Source: JAOUEA01 sp035550775 (GTDB lineage: Bacteria > Actinomycetota > UBA4738 > HRBIN12). From it: 5,352 bases of DNA. The translations under genes and the position numbers were made by a program. Under the pieces are notes generated by a model that worked only from the letters and a program-made list of their open reading frames with translations, made no database searches and had not been told where the DNA came from. Each line of letters opens with the position of its first letter. The first letter of the stretch is position 1. Below are positions 1-4,681 of the stretch, piece by piece. Location: assembly GCA_035550775.1 (NCBI GenBank), contig DASZOO010000039.1, positions 1 to 5,352 on the forward strand. The letters run 5' to 3'.

Positions 1-495
1 CGTGGCCGGGCGCGATGCGATCGCGATCAGATCGGCGACCACCTCATCGAGCGGCCGGCTGGCGTCCAGCTCGTGCGTGCAGCCCTCCCTGAGGAGCGGC
101 TCGACCCTGGCGAGGTCATCCAGGATCATCGCTCGTTCCAGTGGAGTCTTCCCGTACCTGTTCGTCGTTCTGCGCGCGATCCGGTCGAGGATCACGTCGG
201 CAGGGGCGCTGAGCAGGACGACCGCCTCGAAACGGTCGTAGAACTTCGACTGGTTCCTCACGCACCCTTGAACGAAGAGCGTGCGCCCGTCATCCGAGTC
301 CAGCAGCCCGGTGATCCTCTCCTCGACCCAGAGCCACTCGCCGCGGCGCACCTCGTCCGAGGACTCGACGTCCTCGCGATACTCGCGCCAGCCCGGATCA
401 TCGGTGTCGATGACGCGATACCCGCGTCGGCCGAGGTCGGCGAGCGCCGACGACTTGCCCGTTCCCGACATGCCGGTCACCAAGATCCTCGACAT
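1..495 (-). CDS. P-loop AAA/shikimate-kinase-like ATP-binding protein (3' end beyond window)
   Basis: Minus-strand reading frame, open from ATG at 495 to the left edge (165 codons, no stop reached). The N-terminus is a beta strand followed by a Walker A loop, GMSGTGKS, at residues 8-15. VIDTDD at 28-33 sits where nucleoside/shikimate-type kinases bind substrate. LLSAPADVILDRIARRT at about 94-110 resembles the strand and arginine-rich LID region of those kinases. The features match a small actinobacterial family annotated only as 'AAA family ATPase' or 'ATP-binding protein'. The substrate is unknown, so I give no symbol. From memory the family is about 170-180 residues, so little is probably missing. 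The ATG places the P-loop at the usual distance, and no alternative ATG, GTG or TTG lies just upstream in frame. There is no Shine-Dalgarno, but a TANNNT hexamer 7 nt upstream suggests a leaderless transcript. Family assignment is fairly secure; function is not. Confidence 0.85.
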   Translation of the reverse strand, partial: MSRILVTGMSGTGKSSALADLGRRGYRVIDTDDPGWREYREDVESSDEVRRGEWLWVEERITGLLDSDDGRTLFVQGCVRNQSKFYDRFEAVVLLSAPADVILDRIARRTTNRYGKTPLERAMILDDLARVEPLLREGCTHELDASRPLDEVVADLIAIASRPAT

Positions 496-502
496 CGGGA
501 CA

Positions 503-508
503 ACGCTA
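503..508 (-). promoter_or_regulatory. Candidate -10 element (TAGCGT), near-leaderless promoter for the P-loop ATPase gene
   Basis: On the minus strand TAGCGT fits the actinobacterial -10 pattern TANNNT. It ends 7 nt before the ATG at 495, so transcription would start at or within a base or so of the start codon. This explains the missing ribosome binding site. I see no convincing -35. The rest of the 81-nt gap up to the tRNA shows nothing else I can support. Inference from spacing and pattern only. Confidence 0.4.
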
Positions 509-576
509 CCCGTGTCGAGCGACGGCGTGGCCGGGTGAGCGAATGGTCGACGTGCAGGTGTGGCGGATCGCAGCGG

Positions 577-647
577 TTCCGGGGGGAGGAATCGAACCTC
601 CATTCCAGGCTCCAAAGGCCCGTGTCTTGCCGTTAGACGACCCCGGA
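577..647 (-). tRNA. tRNA-Gln (anticodon UUG)
   Basis: A full cloverleaf can be folded on the minus strand. The acceptor stem TCCGGGG (641-647) pairs with CCCCGGA (578-584), and A at 577 is the discriminator. The D arm is GTCT/AGAC with loop AACGGCA. The anticodon stem is CGGGC/GCCTG around loop CTTTGGA, which reads anticodon TTG (decodes CAA). The variable loop is GAAT, and the T arm is GGAGG/CCTCC with loop TTCGATT. The weak U1-A72 pair is typical of tRNA-Gln. CCA is not encoded: the bases after the discriminator read CCG, so CCA must be added after transcription. The gene lies 23 nt downstream of the ispE stop on the same strand. Confidence 0.96.
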
Positions 648-669
648 TCGAGACGTGCGTGCCGTTGGG

Positions 670-675
670 ATTATC
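670..675 (-). promoter_or_regulatory. Candidate -10 element (GATAAT) for tRNA-Gln
   Basis: GATAAT on the minus strand differs from TATAAT at one base and stands in an AT-rich patch inside very GC-rich sequence. It contains the TAA stop of ispE and lies at the centre of the 11-nt palindrome GGGATAATCCC. It ends 22 nt before the first base of tRNA-Gln, which would give a leader of about 15 nt, a normal length. No clear -35 is visible. The tRNA may instead be read through from ispE. Confidence 0.35.
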
Positions 676-1576
676 CCGCGTCGGCCGTGGCGCGCCCCGG
701 CGGTCCGCTCACCACGATCGAGCCGGGAACCGCGGCCGCCAGCGTGTCGGCGTGGCCGAGGTGTCGGGCGAGCGCGGCCACGGTCGGGCCGCTTCCGCTC
801 ATGAACGCCCCGAGGGCGCCGGCGTCGAGGAAGGCGTCGATCGTCGCTCCCACCTCGGCATGGCGCGCGACCACGCCGGGCTGCAGGTCGTTGAACAGCG
901 CGTCGCCGAGCAGCGCGACGTCGCCGGTCTCGAGCGCGGCGATCAACACGCCCGGATCGGGACCCGTCACCGGCTCCTCGTCCCACCACGCGTAGGCGTC
1001 GGCGGCCGACACGCCGAAGCCGAACGGCTTGAGCACCCACCAGATGCTCGCCGAGTGCACCGGCACGAGTCGCTCGCCGCGACCCGACACCAGCACCGGC
1101 TCGTCGGCGAGCATCGCCGGCACGTCGGACCCCAGCTCGGCAGCGAGCTCGACGAGCTCCGACGCGCCGGTGCCACACGACCAGACCTCGTCGGCGGCGA
1201 GCAGCGCGGCGGCGGCGTCGGCGCTGCCCCCGCCCAGGCCGGCGGCCACGGGGATGCGCTTGTCGACCCGGACCGAGACGCCGGCGCTCGCGCCGTCTCG
1301 CCCGGCGAGCCGGGCGAGGGCCCTCACCGCCCGCCCGGCGAGGTTCTCGTCAGGAACCGTGGAGACGAGGCGCGTGAGCTCGGGGTCCCCCTCGACGCCG
1401 ATCGACAGCTCGCCCGGCGGGGCCTCCGACGCGGTCACGACGTCGTGCAGCGAGATCGGGAGCACCACCGTCTCGATGTCGTGGAAGCCGTCGTCGCGCC
1501 GGCCCAGCACGCGCAGGAACACGTTGACCTTCGCGTGCGCGCGCCGCGTGACGACCCGGGGCGCCGCCGGGCTCAC
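671..1576 (-). CDS. ispE: 4-diphosphocytidyl-2-C-methyl-D-erythritol kinase
   Basis: Cytosolic GHMP-superfamily kinase of the MEP (non-mevalonate) isoprenoid pathway. It phosphorylates the 2-hydroxyl of CDP-methylerythritol using ATP. The 301 residues match family length. AHAKVNVFLRVLGRRDDGFH at 13-32 holds the conserved substrate-side lysine (K16). VAAGLGGGSADAAAAL at 110-125 is the glycine-rich GHMP ATP loop. GSDVP at 149-153 carries the catalytic aspartate (D151), and MSGSGPTVAALA near the C-terminus is the third GHMP motif. The start is GTG at 1576, whose GTGA overlaps the rsmA TGA stop by 4 nt, the classic arrangement for translational coupling. The frame stays open upstream to 2065, but that part is an out-of-frame shadow of rsmA. 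The stop is TAA at 671-673. All key residues are present and nothing suggests decay. Confidence 0.96.
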   Translation of the reverse strand: MSPAAPRVVTRRAHAKVNVFLRVLGRRDDGFHDIETVVLPISLHDVVTASEAPPGELSIGVEGDPELTRLVSTVPDENLAGRAVRALARLAGRDGASAGVSVRVDKRIPVAAGLGGGSADAAAALLAADEVWSCGTGASELVELAAELGSDVPAMLADEPVLVSGRGERLVPVHSASIWWVLKPFGFGVSAADAYAWWDEEPVTGPDPGVLIAALETGDVALLGDALFNDLQPGVVARHAEVGATIDAFLDAGALGAFMSGSGPTVAALARHLGHADTLAAAVPGSIVVSGPPGRATADAG

Positions 1577-2397
1577 GCCGCCACCCGCTCGGCGATCGCC
1601 GCGAACATCTCGAGGTCGAGCTCCTCGGGCCGGGCGCTCGCGTCGACGCCGGTCGCCTCGAGCACCTCGTCGGCCGCCGCGCCGTCGAGCCCGAGGCGGC
1701 GCAGGGCGTTGCGCATGGTCTTGCGCCTCTCCGCGAACGCGCCGTCGATCACCCGCCAGAGCGAGCGCTCGTCGACGGCGACCGGGGGCGAGGCCAGACG
1801 GTCGAGCCGCACGACGACCGACCCGACGTTGGGCCGGGGCCAGAACACGGTCGCGGGCACCCGCCGGAGCACCGACGCCGAGGCCCGGTAGGCGACGCGC
1901 AGGCTGGCCGCCCCGAAGTGCTCGTCGCCGGGCACCGCGGCGAGCCGCTCGCCGACCTCGCGTTGGACCATCACGACCCATCGGTCGATCGCGGGCACGT
2001 CGGCGAGCGTGTCGAGCACGAGCGGCACGGCGACGTTGTACGGGAGGTTCGCGCAGAGCGTCCACGGTCCGGCGCCGAGCGCCTCCTGCCAGTCGAGCTT
2101 CATCGCGTCGGCGTTGAGCACGCTCACGCCCGGGAGGTCCGCCGTCACCTCCTCGAGGGCGGGCACGAGCCGGCGATCGAACTCCACCGCGAGCACCTCG
2201 GCCCCCGCGGCCGCGAGCGCGACCGTGAGCGACCCGAGCCCGGCGCCGACCTCGACGACGCGGTCGCCGGGGCGGAGCCCCGCGTCGGCCACGATCGCCC
2301 GCGCGAGGTTGGGGTCGATCAGGAAGTGCTGGCCGAGCGACTTCGTGGGCCGGATGCCGTGGCGAGCCGCGAGGTCACGGAGCGAGGCAGCGCCCAG
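1573..2397 (-). CDS. rsmA: 16S rRNA (adenine(1518)-N6/adenine(1519)-N6)-dimethyltransferase
   Basis: RsmA/KsgA uses S-adenosylmethionine to dimethylate two adjacent adenines in the 3'-terminal hairpin of 16S rRNA during late small-subunit assembly. Numbering from CTG at 2397 (274 residues), the family motifs run in order: RPTKSLGQHFLID at 16-28; SAM-binding VEVGAGLGSLT at 48-58; AVEFD at 70-74; D97 (SAM adenine site); the catalytic NLPYN at 117-121; then TVFWPRPNVGSVVV and FAERRKTMRNAL in the C-terminal domain. The start is unsettled. The only ATG/GTG/TTG before the first motif is ATG at 2523, which adds 42 Ser/Arg/Gly-rich residues that are merely the alternative frame of the upstream gene's conserved end. 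I prefer CTG at 2397. It gives normal family length, lies 16 nt after the upstream TGA, and follows GGTGAGGG, which could serve as a ribosome binding site. The function is certain; the N-terminus is not. Confidence 0.95.
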   Translation of the reverse strand: MGAASLRDLAARHGIRPTKSLGQHFLIDPNLARAIVADAGLRPGDRVVEVGAGLGSLTVALAAAGAEVLAVEFDRRLVPALEEVTADLPGVSVLNADAMKLDWQEALGAGPWTLCANLPYNVAVPLVLDTLADVPAIDRWVVMVQREVGERLAAVPGDEHFGAASLRVAYRASASVLRRVPATVFWPRPNVGSVVVRLDRLASPPVAVDERSLWRVIDGAFAERRKTMRNALRRLGLDGAAADEVLEATGVDASARPEELDLEMFAAIAERVAA

Positions 2398-2413
2398 CGC
2401 GGGCGCAGCGCCC

Positions 2414-3709
2414 TCACCAGGAGAGCTGGACGTCGAGGACCCCGGCGCCGAGCGGCTGGAGGACCGCGAACGCCTCGGGCGAGAGGTCGATGATCCTTCC
2501 CGTGCCGAACGGTCCCCGGTCATTGATCGTGACGGTAACGGAACGGCCGGTCTCCTCGTCGGTCACGGTGACGAGCGTGCCGAACGGCAGCGTCGGGTGC
2601 GCCGCGGTCAGGCCCGACCACGGGGGGTCGTACCAGGTCGCGTGCCCCGTCTGCAGGTCGCCCTCGGCGCCGGGCACGTCGGTCGTGCCGGCGTACATCG
2701 ACTCCGGGGGCGACAGGCGCTTCTCGGTCACGGGCTCGCGCTCGATCCATCGGCCGATCACCCGGCGCGACTCGATCTCGCCGTTGACGCGCGTGACCAG
2801 GAACGTGCCGACGCCGCGCCCGTCCCGGCCCTGTTGCAGCACCTTCACGGGCGTGCCGGGGGTCATGCTCGCCGTGAACTCGGTCTGCACGTCGAACGGG
2901 ATCGTGATCGCTTCCATCGTGGTCACGACGCTCACCTCGTCGAAGGTGAGCGTCGTGCCGGCGTGAAGGGGGGTCTCGGGTGACGGCCGGACGCGGTCGT
3001 CAGCGTCGGGCTTGATCCCCATGGCCGAGAGGAGTTCCCCGGCCGTGCCCGCGTTGGTCAGGACATCGCGCACCTTCCCCAGCACGACGGCCTGCACGGA
3101 CACGACCGGGGACGTTCCGACGCTCGAGGCGGAGAAGTCACTCTCGACGAGCAGGTCCGTCGGATCGACGGCGACGCTGCTCGTCCCGGCCATCACCCAG
3201 ACCCCCACATCTGTGGGGCTTTCGAACACCGCGGGAGCCTCGCTCGTGTTCCCGGCCGCGCTCGCGGCGAGGAAGGCTTCCGCACCCGACGCGACGCGCG
3301 CGGGCTTCACCACCACGGTCATGCCGTCGGCGATCACGCTCGTCGGCGACGGCTGCACCAGGACGGCCGACGTGAGCGTGAGGCCCTCGTCGGCCAGCAG
3401 GTCCTGCACCGAGCTCGACGTCGTCGCGACGGTCTCGTGCTCGCCGTCGACGACGAGGGTCACGTGCTTGCGCAGGGACAGGTTCACCACCCCGGCGAGC
3501 AGCACCAGGCCCACCACGACCGTGGCTCCCATGACGGCGCGATGGGCCCGCAAGCGGCGAACCCTGCTCGGGCGGATCGGCAAACCTTCCTCCATCTCGG
3601 TCTCGGGCACGCGTGCCGTCGACCGCTCTTCGAGGAAGGCTTCGTGGGGAAGCGGCTCGGCCGGACCGAAGCCTTCGAACAACGGAAGCGCACGGTAACA
3701 AACCCTCAA
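2414..3709 (-). CDS. Membrane-anchored DUF348-DUF348-G5 protein with C-terminal RlpA-like double-psi beta-barrel
   Basis: Probable cell-wall remodelling protein at the rpfB position. From TTG at 3709 (431 residues): a cytoplasmic tail with RRLRAHR at 51-57, then one hydrophobic segment at about 59-77 (N-in signal anchor). A DUF348 domain follows at about 82-137 (SVQDLLADEGL core), then a Ser/Ala-rich linker, a weaker DUF348-like unit at about 206-258, a G5 domain at about 259-332, and an RlpA-like double-psi barrel at 350-431. The barrel keeps the RlpA signature TAAHPTLPFGTLV, then TINDRGPFGTGRIIDLS. H371 and D397 match the residues needed for RlpA lytic transglycosylase activity. The lysozyme-like Rpf domain of RpfB is absent, so I withhold that symbol. 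RlpA of Pseudomonas cleaves glycans lacking stem peptides; activity here is inference. The start is uncertain: ATG at 3595 (393 residues) or GTG at 3610 would keep every domain, and no candidate has a good ribosome binding site. Confidence 0.88.
   Translation of the reverse strand: MRVCYRALPLFEGFGPAEPLPHEAFLEERSTARVPETEMEEGLPIRPSRVRRLRAHRAVMGATVVVGLVLLAGVVNLSLRKHVTLVVDGEHETVATTSSSVQDLLADEGLTLTSAVLVQPSPTSVIADGMTVVVKPARVASGAEAFLAASAAGNTSEAPAVFESPTDVGVWVMAGTSSVAVDPTDLLVESDFSASSVGTSPVVSVQAVVLGKVRDVLTNAGTAGELLSAMGIKPDADDRVRPSPETPLHAGTTLTFDEVSVVTTMEAITIPFDVQTEFTASMTPGTPVKVLQQGRDGRGVGTFLVTRVNGEIESRRVIGRWIEREPVTEKRLSPPESMYAGTTDVPGAEGDLQTGHATWYDPPWSGLTAAHPTLPFGTLVTVTDEETGRSVTVTINDRGPFGTGRIIDLSPEAFAVLQPLGAGVLDVQLSW
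3635..3676 (-). repeat. 10-bp perfect inverted repeat near the 5' end of the G5/RlpA gene
   Basis: On the minus strand GAAGGCTTCG (3667-3676) and CGAAGCCTTC (3635-3644) are exact reverse complements separated by 22 nt. Each arm is itself nearly symmetric. The RNA could form a 10-bp hairpin. If translation begins at ATG 3595 or GTG 3610, the hairpin lies in the untranslated leader; if at TTG 3709, it lies within codons 12-25. No U-run follows, so it is not a simple terminator. Confidence 0.5.
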
Positions 3710-3721
3710 CTATCACTGCAA
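3692..3721 (-). promoter_or_regulatory. Weak candidate promoter TTGCAG-N18-TACCGT for the G5/RlpA-rsmA-ispE genes
   Basis: Minus-strand TTGCAG (3716-3721) and TACCGT (3692-3697) are 18 nt apart. The second fits TANNNT, and the first matches only TTG of the -35 consensus. The stretch is richer in A/T than its surroundings and lies just downstream of the LexA-like box. If used, transcription would start near 3685, which would rule out the TTG start at 3709 and favour a start at 3610 or 3595. Evidence is pattern only. Confidence 0.25.
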
Positions 3722-3729
3722 CCTTGAGA

Positions 3730-3745
3730 CCGAACGTGTGTTCGA
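3730..3745 (-). promoter_or_regulatory. LexA/SOS-box-like operator (TCGAACACACGTTCGG)
   Basis: The minus-strand sequence matches the actinobacterial/Gram-positive LexA box TCGAAC-N4-GTTCGA at 11 of 12 specified bases; only the last base differs. It lies in the 49-nt gap between tatD and the G5/RlpA gene, 20 nt upstream of the TTG at 3709 and 8 nt upstream of a possible -35. The position suits repression of the downstream genes by LexA. Because CGAAC and GTTCG are complementary, it could instead act as an RNA hairpin. No LexA gene is in view and binding is not shown. Confidence 0.45.
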
Positions 3746-3757
3746 CCGCTCGAGCGG
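3746..3757. repeat. 12-bp perfect palindrome directly after the tatD stop
   Basis: CCGCTCGAGCGG reads identically on both strands and begins one base after the tatD TAG. It directly abuts the LexA-like box. In RNA it gives only a 4-bp stem with loop TCGA and has no U-run, so a terminator is unlikely on its own. Two adjacent hairpins or a protein-binding site are possible. Confidence 0.5.
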
Positions 3758-3758
3758 C

Positions 3759-4580
3759 CTATCGAAGCCCCGGGAACGCGGCTCGCGAGTTCTCGGCGGT
3801 GACGGTCACCAGCTTTTCCACATCGTCTCCACGCACCCGCGCGATCTCGGCGAGCGTGAGCATCACGTTGGCGGGGTGGTTGTCGCGGCCGCGCAGGCTC
3901 TGCGGCGACAGGAACGGCGAGTCGGTCTCGACCAGCAATCGATCCATGGGCGTGGCCACGGCCGCCTGCCGCAGGTGCTCGTTCTTCGGATACGTGACGT
4001 TGCCCGCGAAGCTCATGAAGTACCCGCGCGCCGCGCACTCCCGCGCGATCTCCGCGTCGCCGGAGAAGCAGTGGATCACGACGTGCTCGGCCGAACCCTC
4101 ATCGAGGACTCGAAGCACGTCGGGCCACGCGTCGCGCACGTGCACGACCATCGGCTTGGCCGACTCGTTGGACCACGCGATGTGGGTGCGCAGAGCGCGG
4201 ACCTGATCCTCCCGGGGCGAAAGCATGCGGAAATAGTCCAACCCGCACTCCCCCACACCGATCACGCGCGGATCCTCGAGCATCTCCTCGATGCGGGCGG
4301 CGGCGGTCGCATCGAAACCCGAGGCGTCGTGCGGATGCATGCCGGCGGTCGCGAAGACCCCCTCGAGCGAGTCGGCGAGCTCGGCCGATCGCGCGCTGGT
4401 GGGCACGTCGATGCCGACGCAGATCAGGCGGTCGACGCCGGCGGCCGCCGCTGTCTCGACCACATCTGCAGGTTCCAGGTCGGACAGGAAGAGGTGGCAG
4501 TGGGTGTCGACGGCCCCGGTGTCAGCCCGGAGTTGAAGGTTCCGGTCGGTCACGAGGGCCGAGACTACACGGGTCTCCAC
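3759..4580 (-). CDS. tatD: TatD family metal-dependent hydrolase (DNase)
   Basis: A cytosolic TIM-barrel amidohydrolase-fold enzyme. TatD proteins are metal-dependent nucleases, with 3'-5' exonuclease activity reported for E. coli TatD; the in vivo substrate here is not known. In the 273 residues all expected metal ligands are visible: the HxH of DTHCHL (H27, H29), E111 in GECGLDY, H147 in VVHVR, H170 in IHCFSG and D220 in ETDSPF. GMHPH at 80-84 is also typical. The start is GTG at 4580, which leaves about 24 residues before DTHCHL, longer than usual. GTG at 4553 would shorten the tail to 15, and neither has a clear ribosome binding site. It lies 101 nt after metG and 49 nt before the wall gene, matching the conserved metG-tatD-rpfB order. 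The stop is TAG at 3759-3761. Confidence 0.94.
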   Translation of the reverse strand: METRVVSALVTDRNLQLRADTGAVDTHCHLFLSDLEPADVVETAAAAGVDRLICVGIDVPTSARSAELADSLEGVFATAGMHPHDASGFDATAAARIEEMLEDPRVIGVGECGLDYFRMLSPREDQVRALRTHIAWSNESAKPMVVHVRDAWPDVLRVLDEGSAEHVVIHCFSGDAEIARECAARGYFMSFAGNVTYPKNEHLRQAAVATPMDRLLVETDSPFLSPQSLRGRDNHPANVMLTLAEIARVRGDDVEKLVTVTAENSRAAFPGLR

Positions 4581-4597
4581 ATCCGGTCGATGGGGGG

Positions 4598-4613
4598 AGC
4601 TTCACGTGAAACA
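4598..4613. promoter_or_regulatory. parS-like ParB (Spo0J) binding site
   Basis: The 16-mer AGCTTCACGTGAAACA matches the bacterial parS consensus TGTTTCACGTGAAACA at 14 of 16 positions, including a perfect 10-bp palindromic core TTCACGTGAA (4601-4610). Both mismatches are in the left outer arm. It lies in the non-coding gap between metG and tatD, 17 nt upstream of the tatD GTG. ParB binds such sites to load onto the chromosome near oriC. In other genomes parS can lie well away from dnaA. Function here is inferred from the match. Confidence 0.6.
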
Positions 4614-4650
4614 TGATCTTCGGAAGCCTCACCCCGAACTGCAGGGGGGT

Positions 4651-4676
4651 GGAAAACTCACCGACGGCCGCTCGGC
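4651..4676 (-). terminator. Weak candidate intrinsic terminator after metG
   Basis: Just past the metG TGA, the minus strand can fold CGGCC-GAGC-GGCCG (5-bp GC-only stem, 4-nt loop, within the repeated CGGCCG halves at 4663-4676). A short TTTT run follows at 4653-4656. The run begins 6 nt after the stem and is short, so termination may be partial or absent. Confidence 0.3.
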
Positions 4677-4681
4677 CGAGC

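Noticed and set aside
496..513. Short dyad CGGG...CCCG between tRNA-Gln and the ATPase gene, considered as a tRNA terminator
   Set aside because: Four-base arms, no following T-run, and it overlaps the likely leaderless promoter.
73..636. Plus-strand open frame (187 codons) opposite the P-loop ATPase gene and running into the tRNA
   Set aside because: The minus strand encodes a clear Walker A protein, and the plus frame runs into tRNA-Gln.
560..1891. Long plus-strand open frame (443 codons) opposite ispE and rsmA
   Set aside because: It is antisense to two genes with full catalytic motifs, covers the tRNA, and its translation is rich in Arg/Gly/Ala/His without any recognisable domain. Such frames are expected in very GC-rich DNA.
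671..2065. Extension of the ispE frame upstream to ATG 2065
   Set aside because: Residues before the GTG at 1576 are Arg/Ala-rich and lie out of frame over the conserved part of rsmA. The GTGA overlap and family length fix the start at 1576.
2009..2983. Plus-strand open frame (324 codons) across rsmA and the G5/RlpA gene
   Set aside because: No domain is recognisable, and it is antisense to conserved motifs of both genes.
4137..4146. Another CACGTG core, checked as a second parS
   Set aside because: It is flanked by CG and CA rather than TT and AA, lies inside tatD, and does not match parS beyond the 6-bp core.
3738..4616. Plus-strand open frame (292 codons) opposite tatD
   Set aside because: It mirrors tatD, whose metal-binding residues are all present on the minus strand. 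It has no family resemblance of its own.
4621..4650. Possible ACCCC/GGGGT stem in the metG-tatD gap
   Set aside because: A 5-bp stem with a 10-nt loop in GC-rich sequence is expected by chance, and nothing ties it to a function.
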